A DNA stretch of 64,000 nucleotides, taken from positions 33,340 through 97,339 of the forward strand of contig JBBATK010000009.1 of NCBI GenBank assembly GCA_040398805.1, read 5' to 3'. This stretch comes from JBBATK01 sp040398805. GTDB lineage: Bacteria; Bacteroidota; Ignavibacteria; Kapaibacteriales; NICIL-2. The notes beneath the pieces were generated by a model. It did not search any database and was not told the origin of the DNA. It was given only the letters and a program-made list of their open reading frames with translations. The translations under genes were made by a program, and so were the position numbers. How positions within the stretch are numbered: the stretch's first letter is position 1; every line of letters starts with the position of its first letter. This document shows, in pieces, positions 25,651-34,604 of this stretch.

Positions 25651-27192
25651 ATGAATCGTGTCGAATACTTACAGAACCTGCGCCGCGAGGCATTGCTCGG
25701 CGGTGGCGAAAAACGTATCGCGGACCAGCATGCCAAAGGCAAGCTCACCGCCCGCGAACGCATCGAGTGCCTGCTGGACAAGGAGTCGTTCGAAGAGATG
25801 GACATGTTCGTGCGACATCGTTCGACGAAGTTCGGCCTCGAGAAACAACGCCCTCTGGGCGACGGCATCGTGACAGGTACGGGAAAGATCGATGGTCGCA
25901 CGGTGTGCATCTTTTCGCAGGACTTCACCGTGTTCGGCGGGTCGCTCAGCGAAGCCTATGCGGAGAAAATCTGCAAAGTGATGGACCTTGCCATGAAGAT
26001 CGGTGCCCCCGTCATCGGCCTTAACGACTCAGGCGGAGCGCGCATCCAGGAAGGCGTCGTATCGCTCGGCGGCTATGCCGATATCTTCTTGCGTAATACG
26101 CTCGCCAGCGGTGTGGTGCCACAGATTTCCGTGGTGCTCGGACCCTGCGCAGGCGGTGCGGTGTATTCTCCGGCGATCACGGACTTCATCGTCATGACGA
26201 AGGGTACGTCGTACATGTTCGTCACCGGACCCAATGTCGTGAAGACGGTCACCCACGAGGACGTCACCTTCGAGGAACTCGGGGGTGCGGAAACGCATGC
26301 ATCCAAGTCCGGCGTGGCCCACTTCGCCTGCGAGAACGAGATCGAAGCCCTCATGCATGTGCGTAAACTGCTCACCTTCCTCCCGTCGAGCAATCGCGAA
26401 GCGCCCGCACCCGTTCCCACGAACGACGCGGCCGACAGGTACTGCCATCGTCTCGACTCCATCATCCCCCATCAGTCGAACATGGCCTACGACATGAAGG
26501 ACGTCATCCGCGACGTGGTGGACGAAGGAGACTTCTTCGAAGTCCATGCAGACTATGCGCCGAACATCGTCGTGGGGTTCGCCACGCTCGACAGCATGCC
26601 CGTGGGCATCGTCGCCAACCAACCCAACGCCCTTGCCGGTGTGCTCGATATCAACTCCTCTGTCAAAGGCGCACGCTTCGTCCGCTTCTGCGACGCCTTC
26701 AACATCCCGCTTATCGTCTTCGAAGACGTACCCGGCTTTCTGCCGGGTACGGATCAGGAATGGCGCGGTATCATCCGTCACGGCGCAAAACTGCTCTACG
26801 CATTCTGCGAAGCCACGGTGCCGAAGCTCACCGTCATCACACGCAAGGCCTACGGCGGTGCGTACGACGTCATGAACTCCAAGCACATCCGCGGTGATTA
26901 CAACGTGGCATGGACAACGGCGGAGATCGCCGTCATGGGCGCCAAAGGCGCCGTGGAGATCCTGTTCCGCAAAGAGATCCAGGAAGCTTCAGACCCCGCC
27001 AAGCGTCAGGCCGAACTGGAAGCGGAATACAATGAGAAGTTCGCCAACCCCTACGAAGCCGCCGAGCGCGGGTACGTGGATGATGTGATCATACCCGGTG
27101 AAACGCGGAAGCACTTGGTGCGCATGCTCCATACGCTGAAGACCAAGCGCGACACGAACCCATGGAAGAAGCACGGCAACATCCCTCTGTGA
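25651..27192 (+). CDS. acyl-CoA carboxylase beta subunit (propionyl-CoA carboxylase type)
   Basis: Carboxyltransferase subunit that moves CO2 from biotin to propionyl-CoA or a related acyl-CoA. At 513 residues it matches the PccB family throughout: KLTARERIECLLD near the N-terminus, FSQDFTVFGGSLSEAYAEKI, the first oxyanion element with SGGARIQEGV, GPCAGGAVYSPAITDF, FEELGGAETH, and a second domain with FEDVPGFLPGT and RKAYGGAYDVM. The ATG at 25651 is preferred because it begins the conserved region and follows a promoter-like TATATTTG. The biotin carboxylase/carrier subunit is not in the window. A role in propionate or branched-chain catabolism through methylmalonyl-CoA is likely; substrate specificity (propionyl versus other acyl-CoA, or a decarboxylase subunit) cannot be fixed from sequence. 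Confidence 0.92.
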   Translation: MNRVEYLQNLRREALLGGGEKRIADQHAKGKLTARERIECLLDKESFEEMDMFVRHRSTKFGLEKQRPLGDGIVTGTGKIDGRTVCIFSQDFTVFGGSLSEAYAEKICKVMDLAMKIGAPVIGLNDSGGARIQEGVVSLGGYADIFLRNTLASGVVPQISVVLGPCAGGAVYSPAITDFIVMTKGTSYMFVTGPNVVKTVTHEDVTFEELGGAETHASKSGVAHFACENEIEALMHVRKLLTFLPSSNREAPAPVPTNDAADRYCHRLDSIIPHQSNMAYDMKDVIRDVVDEGDFFEVHADYAPNIVVGFATLDSMPVGIVANQPNALAGVLDINSSVKGARFVRFCDAFNIPLIVFEDVPGFLPGTDQEWRGIIRHGAKLLYAFCEATVPKLTVITRKAYGGAYDVMNSKHIRGDYNVAWTTAEIAVMGAKGAVEILFRKEIQEASDPAKRQAELEAEYNEKFANPYEAAERGYVDDVIIPGETRKHLVRMLHTLKTKRDTNPWKKHGNIPL

Positions 27193-27319
27193 TCGCTTCC
27201 ACGTCCGGTTCGCCGCGGCGTCATTCATGATACACGTCATCCCTGCTCCTGACGCGCGTCAGCATGTTCCCCGCTCATGATGCCTAAGTTTCCCGCGAGT
27301 GAAACACTGGAGTACCATC

Positions 27320-27778
27320 ATGAAAACCTACGGTTCGATCCTCTTCCCCTCCGACTTCTCCCACTGCTCGGAACAGGCAGTGAACCAGGTCTGCGACCTT
27401 GCGCAAACCCTTGGCGCGGAGCTGCACCTTCTGCATGTGGTGGAACCGCTCGACGTGTATGCCACCCGCTATGGCACCGAGCAGGCGCTCTACTACGACC
27501 TCATGAAGCAGATGCGCACGGGAGCGCACGAGGATCTCGACGCCCTGACGAAGAAGCTCGCCGCTTGTGGCCTGCATCCCGTTCCCGTGGTCCGCGAAGG
27601 CAAACCGGCCGATGAGATCGTGGACTACGCCAAGAGTCACGGCATCGGCCTGATCTGCATGTCCACCCATGGTTGGAGCGGGTTCAAACATCTGCTTCTG
27701 GGAAGCACCACCGAACGCGTCCTGCGTCGGGCGCCATGCCCCGTGTTCGTCATGCGCTGTCAGGCTGCCGCTGAATGA
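27320..27778 (+). CDS. universal stress protein (UspA family)
   Basis: Single-domain Usp protein of 152 residues, cytoplasmic, usually induced by starvation or stress. It starts ILFPSDFSHCSEQAV, contains LHLLHVVEPL, and has the nucleotide-binding pattern GxxGxnGG-like STHGWSGFKHLLLGSTTERVLRRAPCPVFV near the C-terminus, typical of ATP-binding Usp proteins. The gene lies 127 bp after the carboxylase gene on the same strand and converges on the cytochrome P450. The ATG at 27320 starts directly at the conserved beta-strand; an earlier in-frame codon adds only seven residues. Confidence 0.9.
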   Translation: MKTYGSILFPSDFSHCSEQAVNQVCDLAQTLGAELHLLHVVEPLDVYATRYGTEQALYYDLMKQMRTGAHEDLDALTKKLAACGLHPVPVVREGKPADEIVDYAKSHGIGLICMSTHGWSGFKHLLLGSTTERVLRRAPCPVFVMRCQAAAE

Positions 27779-27856
27779 CGGCCGGTGGACGACGTGGAAG
27801 CACCGCACCGTCCGGCTCCGCCGGAAGACGCGCACTCGTTGTGGAATTCGTGAGCG

Positions 27857-29209
27857 CTATCGCACCTGGACTTTTAACCGCAACGGGGTCTGCATGCGCA
27901 GAGTGAAGAGCGGACGCACGCTTGCATCGATGGGCTTATCGGCAACGAGGCGTCGGTGTCGGATGATCGTCGCGGCGATCATCATGGCTTCCATCCACGC
28001 GAAGCCCTCGCCGATACACATGCGGTTGCCCGCCCCGAAGGGAACGTAGGCGAAGCGCGGAAGGGATTTCATGGCGGGGTCGTTCCATCGCTCAGGAAGG
28101 AACTCGTCGGGTCGGTCGAAGAAGCGCGCCTTGTGATGAAGGATAGGTGTGATGGTGCACACCACGGAACCCTTGGGAAAGCGGTAGCCGAGTATCTCCA
28201 CATCGTGCAGGGGTTCGCGAGCGAAGGTCCACACCGGCGGGTACAGGCGAAGCGTCTCCTTGAAGATGTTCCGCGTGACCTCGAAGTGGGGGTAATCATC
28301 CGCTGTGGGATTCCTTCCCGAGAGAACGGCATCGACTTCGCGCTCGGCGCTCTCGCGGTGCTGCGGATTCTGACTCAGGACATACCACATCCACATGAGC
28401 GCCGTGGCCGTCGTCTCGTGTCCGGCCATGAACATGGTGATCACCTCGTCGCGTATCTGCCGGTCGTCCATCGCCGCTCCCGTCTCTTCGTCCTTGGCGT
28501 TCATGAGCATGGAAAGCAGGTCGGTCTGATGCGCGGTGTCCGCCTTGCGATACGACGCGATGATGTCACGCAGGCGTTCATCCACCTGACGGGTCAGCTC
28601 ATGAATGCGTCGCACCGACGGCAGCGGCACATCGTTTTCGAAACACAGCAAGGCGAAGGGATTCTTGAACACGCCCGCGGCCGCTTCGAGCAGGTCGTTC
28701 ACAAGCTTGCCCATGTCGCGCAGTTCACGGGCGCCCACGCGCGACGAGAACATGGTCTGCGTGATGATGCGGATGGTGATGGCCGACATCTCCTCCTGGA
28801 CATCGATCTCCGAGCCTTCCTCCCATCGCTCCATCTCCTCAAGGGTGTTCTCCACCATCGCCGCAGCGTAGTCGTGAACACGCGCCCGATGGAACGCAGG
28901 CGCTACAAGACGCCGCTGCTGCAGGTGCGCCTCGCCGTCGTTCGTCAGCAATCCTATGCCGATCACCTTCCGCATCGCCTGATACAAGCGGCTCTTCTTG
29001 AACGACGCCGCTTCGTCCACGAACACGCGCTGCAGCACATCGGTGTCATGCACCATGAAGTTCTGCGCACCGGGTATCGGCACCGCACAGACATCGCCGA
29101 GCTCGCGCACCATGCGCTCGCAAAAGCCCAGCGGCGTGCGTGTCATCTCCGGCAGCTCAAGAAGGTCCGTGATGATGGGAATGCGTTTCCGTGTAGGGAT
29201 AGGTTTCAT
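27857..29209 (-). CDS. cytochrome P450
   Basis: Heme-thiolate monooxygenase of 450 residues without a membrane anchor. Key motifs are all present: the I-helix AGHETT at 262-267 with the oxygen-activating Thr, ExxR at 318-321 (KETLRLYPP), the PERW segment at 372-375, and the heme-binding FGAGNRMCIG at 391-400 with axial Cys398. The style of the ExxR and heme regions resembles the soluble bacterial CYP102/CYP4-like clade rather than actinobacterial CYP107 types. No ferredoxin or reductase is adjacent, so the electron donor and substrate (fatty acid, terpenoid or other) are unknown. It follows thrS on the same strand with a 122-bp gap containing a hairpin. Confidence 0.95.
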   Translation of the reverse strand: MKPIPTRKRIPIITDLLELPEMTRTPLGFCERMVRELGDVCAVPIPGAQNFMVHDTDVLQRVFVDEAASFKKSRLYQAMRKVIGIGLLTNDGEAHLQQRRLVAPAFHRARVHDYAAAMVENTLEEMERWEEGSEIDVQEEMSAITIRIITQTMFSSRVGARELRDMGKLVNDLLEAAAGVFKNPFALLCFENDVPLPSVRRIHELTRQVDERLRDIIASYRKADTAHQTDLLSMLMNAKDEETGAAMDDRQIRDEVITMFMAGHETTATALMWMWYVLSQNPQHRESAEREVDAVLSGRNPTADDYPHFEVTRNIFKETLRLYPPVWTFAREPLHDVEILGYRFPKGSVVCTITPILHHKARFFDRPDEFLPERWNDPAMKSLPRFAYVPFGAGNRMCIGEGFAWMEAMMIAATIIRHRRLVADKPIDASVRPLFTLRMQTPLRLKVQVR

Positions 29210-29216
29210 GGAGATG

Positions 29217-29244
29217 CATGGTGCCGACCATGGTGCCGACCATG
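29217..29244. repeat. 12-bp tandem repeat just upstream of the P450 start
   Basis: The unit CATGGTGCCGAC occurs twice in a row and is followed by a partial third CATG. It lies 8 bases before the P450 start codon in the thrS-P450 gap. Confidence 0.6.
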
Positions 29245-29290
29245 TCGTGCCGGCATTGGTGGGTGCGCAGTGTTCGTCACTCGTTGCACG

Positions 29291-29315
29291 CGCGCCGGAG
29301 CAGTCGTCCGGCGCG
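29291..29315. other. GC-rich inverted repeat between thrS and the P450 gene
   Basis: CGCGCCGGA (29291-29299) and TCCGGCGCG (29307-29315) form a 9-bp perfect stem with a 7-base loop, 17 bases after the thrS stop on the minus strand. There is no T run after it, so it may be a weak terminator, an attenuator or an RNA-stabilising hairpin. Confidence 0.5.
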
Positions 29316-29331
29316 TCGTGCGGATCGTCCA

Positions 29332-31245
29332 TCATTCCACATGATGCGAAGCGAAGAGTGTGAGCGCGTCGTCCAACGACATCACGCCCTTATCACCCGC
29401 GCCGTGTTCACGAAGGGCCACCTGCCCCGCCTCCGCCTCTCGCTTCCCGAGCACCAAGGCATAGGGTATCTTCTTCTGCTCGCTCTCGGCGATCTTTCGC
29501 TGCACCTTCTCTCCGCGCAGATCCGCGTGCACACGATATCCCTTCTCCTCCAGCACACGTGCCACATGCGCGGCATACTCGTTCTGCGCATCGGTGATGG
29601 GCAGAACGCTCACCTGCACGGGCGCGAGCCAGAACGGGAAGTTCCCTGCATAGTGCTCGATGAGGATGGAAAGGAAACGCTCCATGGAGCCGAACGGCGC
29701 GCGATGGATGATGACCGGACGATGCTTCTGATTATCCGCACCCATGTATTCCAGCTGGAATCTCTCGGGCATCACGTAATCCACTTGCACCGTGCCAAGC
29801 TGCCACTTTCTTCCGATGGCATCGCGCACGATGAAGTCGATCTTCGGTCCGTAGAATGCGGCTTCGCCTTCGCCGATGAAATACTCCAGTCCCATCTCGT
29901 CGGCCACTTCCTTGATCTCCTTCTGCGCGCGTTCCCACAGGTCCAAGTCACCGCCGTATTTGTCGGCGTTGTCATCGCGGAAGGACAAGCGCGTGCTCAC
30001 ATTCATGCCGAACGTGGTGAACACATGCTGTGTCAGCTCCACGACGCTCTTGATCTCGTCCTTCAACTGGTCGTAGGTACAATAGATATGCGCATCGTCC
30101 TGCGTGAAGCCGCGCACGCGCGACAATCCGCTGAGCTCGCCCGACTGCTCGTAGCGATACACCGTACCGAACTCCGCAAGGCGCACGGGCAGGTCGCGAT
30201 AGGAACGCGGCTCGCTTGCATACACCTGATGGTGATGCGGACAGTTCATGGGCTTGAGCAGGTACTCCTCTTCTTCGATCTTCATGGGCGGATACTGCGA
30301 GTCCGCGTAGTACGGATAGTGCCCGGACGTCTTGTACAGCTCAAGGTTGCCTATGTGCGGCGTGATCACTTCCTGATAGCCGCGCTTCTTCTGCTGGTTG
30401 CGCAGGAAGTTCTCCAGCGTACGGCGCACCACGGTGCCGTTGGGCAGCCATACGGGCAGACCGCCGCCGATCATGGGATTGATCATGAACAGTTTCAGCT
30501 CCCGTCCGAGTCGCTTGTGGTCACGCTTCTCGGCTTCCTCGCGCAAGGTGAGATATTCCTCGAGCATCTCCTTCTTCGGAAAGCTGATGCCATAGATGCG
30601 CGTGAGCTGCTGGCGTGCGCTATCACCGCGCCAGTACGCGCCCGCCACGGAGAGCAGCTTGGGGTACTTGATGAAGGAGGTGGACGGCACGTGCGTACCG
30701 CGGCAAAGGTCCGTGAATGCGCCTTGCTCGTACAACGTGATCTCGCTGTCGCGCAATCCTTCGAGGAGTTCGAGTTTGTACTGGTCGCCCTTCTCCGTGA
30801 AGTACGCGAACGCATCCTCCCATGTGGTCTCCACACGGCGGAATCGCGAGTCGGCCTTCACGAGTTCCTTCATCTTCTGCTCTATGGCGGGAAGGTCCTC
30901 GAGCGACAGCTTCACGCCGTCGGGCAGGTGCACGTCGTAGTAGAAGCCCGCTTCGATGGGCGGTCCGATGCCGAACTTCACGCCGGGATACAGCGACTCC
31001 AACGCCTCTGCCATCAAGTGCGCCGTGGAATGCCAGAAGATCTCTTTGCCTTCTTCGTCGCTCCAGGTGACGATGCGCACGGACGCGTCGGACGTGATCG
31101 GCCGCGACATGTCGTACATGGTGCCGTTGACGACGATGCCAAGGGCGTTGCGTGCCAAGCCGGCACTGATGGAGGTAGCGACATCAAGTCCGGTGCTTCC
31201 CTCGGAAAACTCGCGTTGCGAACCGTCCGGCAGAGTGATGATCAT
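29332..31245 (-). CDS. thrS: threonine--tRNA ligase
   Basis: Charges tRNA-Thr and edits mischarged serine. The protein is 637 residues, the usual full length. Order of domains: TGS at 1-60 (MIITLPDG...), the editing domain with HSTAHL (His72, His76) and the DLCRGTHVPST segment, then the class II core with MNCPHHH (zinc-binding Cys), motif 2 RYEQSGELSGLSRVRGFTQDD, motif 3 APFGSMERF, and the anticodon-binding domain from about residue 530 (WLAPVQVSVLPI). The start at 31245 begins at the TGS domain; upstream in-frame codons add no homology. Confidence 0.97.
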   Translation of the reverse strand: MIITLPDGSQREFSEGSTGLDVATSISAGLARNALGIVVNGTMYDMSRPITSDASVRIVTWSDEEGKEIFWHSTAHLMAEALESLYPGVKFGIGPPIEAGFYYDVHLPDGVKLSLEDLPAIEQKMKELVKADSRFRRVETTWEDAFAYFTEKGDQYKLELLEGLRDSEITLYEQGAFTDLCRGTHVPSTSFIKYPKLLSVAGAYWRGDSARQQLTRIYGISFPKKEMLEEYLTLREEAEKRDHKRLGRELKLFMINPMIGGGLPVWLPNGTVVRRTLENFLRNQQKKRGYQEVITPHIGNLELYKTSGHYPYYADSQYPPMKIEEEEYLLKPMNCPHHHQVYASEPRSYRDLPVRLAEFGTVYRYEQSGELSGLSRVRGFTQDDAHIYCTYDQLKDEIKSVVELTQHVFTTFGMNVSTRLSFRDDNADKYGGDLDLWERAQKEIKEVADEMGLEYFIGEGEAAFYGPKIDFIVRDAIGRKWQLGTVQVDYVMPERFQLEYMGADNQKHRPVIIHRAPFGSMERFLSILIEHYAGNFPFWLAPVQVSVLPITDAQNEYAAHVARVLEEKGYRVHADLRGEKVQRKIAESEQKKIPYALVLGKREAEAGQVALREHGAGDKGVMSLDDALTLFASHHVE

Positions 31246-31332
31246 ACGATAGGTAGAGTGGTGTGCGAATGTCGAGAGCCGTAGCGGCTGCAATATAAAA
31301 CCCGTCCGGCAGTGGACGCGGTGCGGCTCGCT

Positions 31333-31701
31333 TCACGCGTCCGGCCGTTCGTCGTTCCGGGTCCGGTCACGCTCGTCCTTATACCGACGCCGCGTCTCCA
31401 TCTTCTGCTCCATGCGCTCCAGCAGCAGGGCCGTGAGCTTCGTCGCGATACCGCCCACGGGCTCCTTCATCATCACGTCGCGCACTCGTTCCTCGGGCAC
31501 ATCGATACGATAGAGGATGCTCATCAGGCGCTCAGGATTCTTCGTGAGCAACGCCACCACCTGCTCCCGTACATACCGCTCCAGTTCGTCCCTCGTCTCC
31601 GCCGCCATCTCGTCGCCGAACAGCCGAGCGGCACTCTGCAACGCGTCCGTCGTCACCACCGGCAGATGCTCTCCGGGGACCTTCATGTCATCTTCGTTCA
31701 T
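31333..31701 (-). CDS. small conserved protein of unknown function
   Basis: Predicted cytoplasmic protein of 122 residues with a GGAGG site at 31708-31712, 6 bases before the ATG. The central part (AETRDELERYVREQVVALL, then NPERLMSILYRIDVPEERV) is helical and resembles short proteins I have seen in Bacteroidota genomes with an 'ILYRIDV' motif, but I cannot name a family. The tail is strongly charged (Arg/Glu/Asp/Lys). It is followed, 87 bp downstream, by thrS on the same strand. No catalytic motif is visible. Confidence 0.7.
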   Translation of the reverse strand: MNEDDMKVPGEHLPVVTTDALQSAARLFGDEMAAETRDELERYVREQVVALLTKNPERLMSILYRIDVPEERVRDVMMKEPVGGIATKLTALLLERMEQKMETRRRYKDERDRTRNDERPDA

Positions 31702-31801
31702 CTCGATCCTCCCTCACAATGGTCTCTATCTGCTGCGGGTGTCATCAGCGTGCGATGACGAGTGCGTCTGTTTGCTAAGCACCTGCATCATCAGGTCGCG
31801 C

Positions 31802-31841
31802 AAAAAAAAAAAGAGACTCACAACAGCGTTGGAGTCTCTTG
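31802..31841 (-). terminator. Rho-independent terminator of the histone-like gene
   Basis: On the minus strand a 9-bp stem AAGAGACTC / GAGTCTCTT with a 12-base loop is followed by ten T (A run at 31802-31811). It lies 26 bases after the stop of the Lys/Ala-rich gene. Confidence 0.92.
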
Positions 31842-31867
31842 ATTTTCCCGAAACAAACACAAGGTGC

Positions 31868-32080
31868 TTATTTCTTGGCTGCCTTCTTCGCCGGTGCCTT
31901 CTTAGCTGCTGCCTTCTTGGCCGGGGCCTTCTTAGCTGCTGCCTTCTTGGCCGGTGCCTTCTTGGCTACTGCCTTTTTGGCCGGTGCCTTCTTAGCTGCT
32001 GCCTTCTTGGCCGGTGCCTTCTTGGCTGCTGCCTTCTTGGCCGGTGCCTTCTTAGCTGCTGCTTTTTTCGCTGCTGCCAT
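31868..32080 (-). CDS. histone H1-like Lys/Ala/Pro repeat protein
   Basis: A very basic protein of 70 residues made almost only of Ala, Lys and Pro in the repeating pattern AAAKKAPAKK, as in bacterial histone H1-like/Hc1 tails and AlgP. Such proteins bind DNA or polyphosphate non-specifically and help compact the nucleoid. The ATG at 32080 begins MAAAKKAAAKKAP and has AGGAG about 8 bases upstream; an earlier in-frame start would add 26 unrelated residues. The gene is a DNA minisatellite with a 30-bp period, so the copy number may vary between strains. It stands alone with its own terminator, consistent with high expression. Confidence 0.88.
   Translation of the reverse strand: MAAAKKAAAKKAPAKKAAAKKAPAKKAAAKKAPAKKAVAKKAPAKKAAAKKAPAKKAAAKKAPAKKAAKK
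31872..32073. repeat. 30-bp coding minisatellite
   Basis: About six to seven copies of a 30-bp unit (plus strand core GCCTTCTTGGCCGGTGCCTT) with scattered single-base changes, all in frame, encoding AAAKKAPAKK units. Confidence 0.9.
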
Positions 32081-32459
32081 AACAACACTCCTAGAACAAA
32101 AGTGATACAAACAAAATGCATTGCAATTATAGCACTTCATGTTCGGCTGCGCAAGCATTTTTCATCGTAAGCAAAGAAACGAGAGAGAGTTGTGCGCATC
32201 GACCATTCGAGCACTCGATCGATGTGCCGTTGATGCGGTTCGCCATCGTCACTCATCGTGAGCTCGGCATGCATGTCGCAACGCATCGTGCGGGCGCACG
32301 GACGTGACGGAGGGAATCGATACCCGGTCGTGGAAGCCAGTATTCATGCGGCTTACAGGTCTGTCGTCTGTCATCGCGTCACGAACGAGTCGAAGAGTGT
32401 CGCGCATGTTGTGAAGGGAAACAAGTGACGACGGAAGATGCACGAGTGCGTGCGAACGA
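32081..32459. other. Spacer without a supported gene
   Basis: 379 bp between the histone-like gene start and the end of the GWxTD gene. It holds the AGGAG ribosome binding site of the histone-like gene (about 32090, minus) and must hold its promoter, but I see no TAnnTTTG match. No RNA gene or coding frame with recognisable features. Confidence 0.5.
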
Positions 32460-33797
32460 TCATCGCTGTTGATAGCGATACTTCTCCAGAGGAGAGAAAG
32501 GAGTGTTCGATGAAAGACGGAAATCTCCGAAGCTCGTATAGTCGACGAACAGGAAACGTCTGTTCGCTTGCACGTACATCCACTCGACGACGACGATGCC
32601 GCTCGTGGCGTTGACGCGTCTGTTCATCGTGGATGGAGGTCCGAGCACGATGTAGATCATGCCCATGTCGGTAAGCCATCCTTCGTTGTACGAACGGAAG
32701 TTCTTGTCCACATAGTCCACGCGTGCATAGTATTCTTCGAACGCTTCGTTGCGAAGAGTGCCGGGAGTGGGATCGAGATTCGTCCAATACTCTTCGAAGC
32801 GGCGCCGACGTTCGCCTGCCGTGGAAGCCGCACGGATACTATCGATCTCGGTCTGCGTCGCCACATACCGCATGCGTCGTACGGCCTTGTCGATATCGTC
32901 GATCACGCGTCCGTTCATCACCTGTTCGATGACAATCTGACGTTCGCTTCTCGCCAGGAACTTCGTCGTATCATCATCGATGTACGTCCGTGCATTCACG
33001 AGCACCGTGCGCAGCACATACGATCCGTTCGCGATGCCTTCGGGAAGTCGCACGCGCACGTAGTGCTGTGCACGTATCTGCCGAACGTCGATGGTCTGCC
33101 GTACCAGACGTCCCACCCGCGCGCCTTTGTCGATGATCTCGCAGAGAACATCCACGCTATCATACACGGGTTCTTCGTTGTACGTTTCGAAGAAGAGGAA
33201 GAATCCGTCGTCGAGCGCGCCCACGTTGTCGCTCACGTACGGTGTGAGACGATAGCGTGCATCCTTCTGTTCCAGCGAGCTCGCGAAGAGCACGCTGCTC
33301 ATGGAGATGATGTTCGCTTCGAACGAAGGGACGCGTATGCGCTTGCTGACGGTGAAGTCACGATGCGCCACGTCGTCGTTGACCATCACGTCCACCGTGT
33401 ATTCGCCGGGCTCGAGCGAGCACACCGTTTGCAGGACATCCGTCTTGCCCGTGCTTCCACGCGCCACATCGTAGCGCGCTTCGCTCACCTGACGTTCCTT
33501 GCGCGTGCTCAGGATACGCTCGCCGTCGGCGGTCTTGACGATGCATCGGACAGTGTACTCGGCCGTGTACGTCGTCCCGGTCTGCACGAACATGAGCTGC
33601 TGATACGGCATCGCGGTATAGATGTCGACGCGTTCGCTGTCGGCCACGAATCCCTTGAAGCAGACGATGCTGATCTGCAGATCCGGCGTCGCTTCGCGCG
33701 CACGCACCACCGTACCGCACATCGCCCATGCCGATAGCACCAACACGAACGAGAGCAGGAGGAAGAGTTGATGCGATATGTGCTTGCGGACGTTCAT
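32460..33797 (-). CDS. GWxTD domain-containing exported protein
   Basis: A protein of 445 residues with an N-terminal signal sequence (about residues 8-32, LFLLLSFVLVLSAWAMCG). The C-terminal domain includes the diagnostic GWLTDMGMIYIVLGPP segment, the GWxTD motif (TIGR04514), which is found mainly in Bacteroidota, Chlorobi-related and Acidobacteria lineages. The middle region (residues about 40-270) looks like beta-sandwich repeats. The family has no established function. It follows bshB1 by 45 bp on the same strand and is probably the last gene of a three-gene operon starting with the histidine kinase. Confidence 0.85.
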   Translation of the reverse strand: MNVRKHISHQLFLLLSFVLVLSAWAMCGTVVRAREATPDLQISIVCFKGFVADSERVDIYTAMPYQQLMFVQTGTTYTAEYTVRCIVKTADGERILSTRKERQVSEARYDVARGSTGKTDVLQTVCSLEPGEYTVDVMVNDDVAHRDFTVSKRIRVPSFEANIISMSSVLFASSLEQKDARYRLTPYVSDNVGALDDGFFLFFETYNEEPVYDSVDVLCEIIDKGARVGRLVRQTIDVRQIRAQHYVRVRLPEGIANGSYVLRTVLVNARTYIDDDTTKFLARSERQIVIEQVMNGRVIDDIDKAVRRMRYVATQTEIDSIRAASTAGERRRRFEEYWTNLDPTPGTLRNEAFEEYYARVDYVDKNFRSYNEGWLTDMGMIYIVLGPPSTMNRRVNATSGIVVVEWMYVQANRRFLFVDYTSFGDFRLSSNTPFSPLEKYRYQQR

Positions 33798-33842
33798 GAG
33801 AGGTACGAACGGTTCACGGTTTCCGTAGGTTTCACGACTCCA

Positions 33843-34571
33843 TTAGAGCAGACTGGAGAGACTGGGGATACGCAACGGCTCTACGCGCAGGAAGCCCTCT
33901 GCGTGACGACAGCCGATCATGGACCCGAAGAGGCGCGAGCGATGCTCGAGCATTTCCATGAAGGCGGGATCGGAGATGAAAGTGCGCGGCTCGCTCCTCT
34001 GCTCCGCCTCGGGCACATGCACCTGCGAACGGAACGCGCGGATGGATGCCATCTTGATGTCGTACGTATCGCTCACATCCACGAAGAAATCCGCCTCCTG
34101 ATGGTAGGCCTGGATGTAGCAGAACATGGACGTGGGACGAAACGGTTGCTGCGGGACTCCCTCGTCCGTTGTCACCACCTTCGTCAATCCGCTTCGGAAA
34201 TACGCCGTACGGCACAAACGATGCACCGCCTCATGGTCCGGATGACGCTCGAAGGCAGGCGGCATGAGGACGATACGCGGACGGTACCGACGGAACACGT
34301 GAACGATACTCAGCACGTGATCGGGCGATGAGCCCACCGCGCCATCGGGGAGCGAAAGGACCTCCCGTTTCTTCACGCCGAGGATCTCCGCGGCCTCGCA
34401 GGCTTCCGCCATGCGCTCGCTCACGGTTCCGCGCGTGGATTGCTCACCATGGGTGCAGTCCACGAGCACCACCGACTTCCCCTCGCGGACGAGTTTGGCG
34501 ATGCTTCCTCCGGCACTCATCTCGATATCGTCAGGATGCGCTCCTATGGCGAGTACGTCTACGTCATGCAT
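33843..34571 (-). CDS. bshB1: bacillithiol biosynthesis deacetylase BshB1
   Basis: Zinc-dependent N-acetylglucosaminyl-malate deacetylase, the second step of bacillithiol synthesis; the product is then joined to cysteine by BshC. The protein has 242 residues. Metal ligands are visible in AHPDD (residues 11-15) and HPDH (about 113-116), with the BshB1-typical THGEQSTRGT turn and SLPDG segment, as distinct from generic LmbE proteins. It is 33 bp after the histidine kinase gene and 45 bp before the GWxTD gene. bshA and bshC are not in the window. The low-molecular-weight thiol could be bacillithiol or an N-methyl derivative, as known for Chlorobi. Confidence 0.9.
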   Translation of the reverse strand: MHDVDVLAIGAHPDDIEMSAGGSIAKLVREGKSVVLVDCTHGEQSTRGTVSERMAEACEAAEILGVKKREVLSLPDGAVGSSPDHVLSIVHVFRRYRPRIVLMPPAFERHPDHEAVHRLCRTAYFRSGLTKVVTTDEGVPQQPFRPTSMFCYIQAYHQEADFFVDVSDTYDIKMASIRAFRSQVHVPEAEQRSEPRTFISDPAFMEMLEHRSRLFGSMIGCRHAEGFLRVEPLRIPSLSSLL

Positions 34572-34604
34572 GTGGTCTTTGGGAACTGATGGTGATGATG
34601 ATGG

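Noticed and set aside
27956..29344. 462-residue plus-strand frame
   Set aside because: Antisense shadow of the cytochrome P450, which has all family motifs.
29218..31284. 688-residue plus-strand frame
   Set aside because: Antisense to thrS across its whole length, with a His/Arg/Leu-rich composition typical of a shadow of a GC-rich gene.
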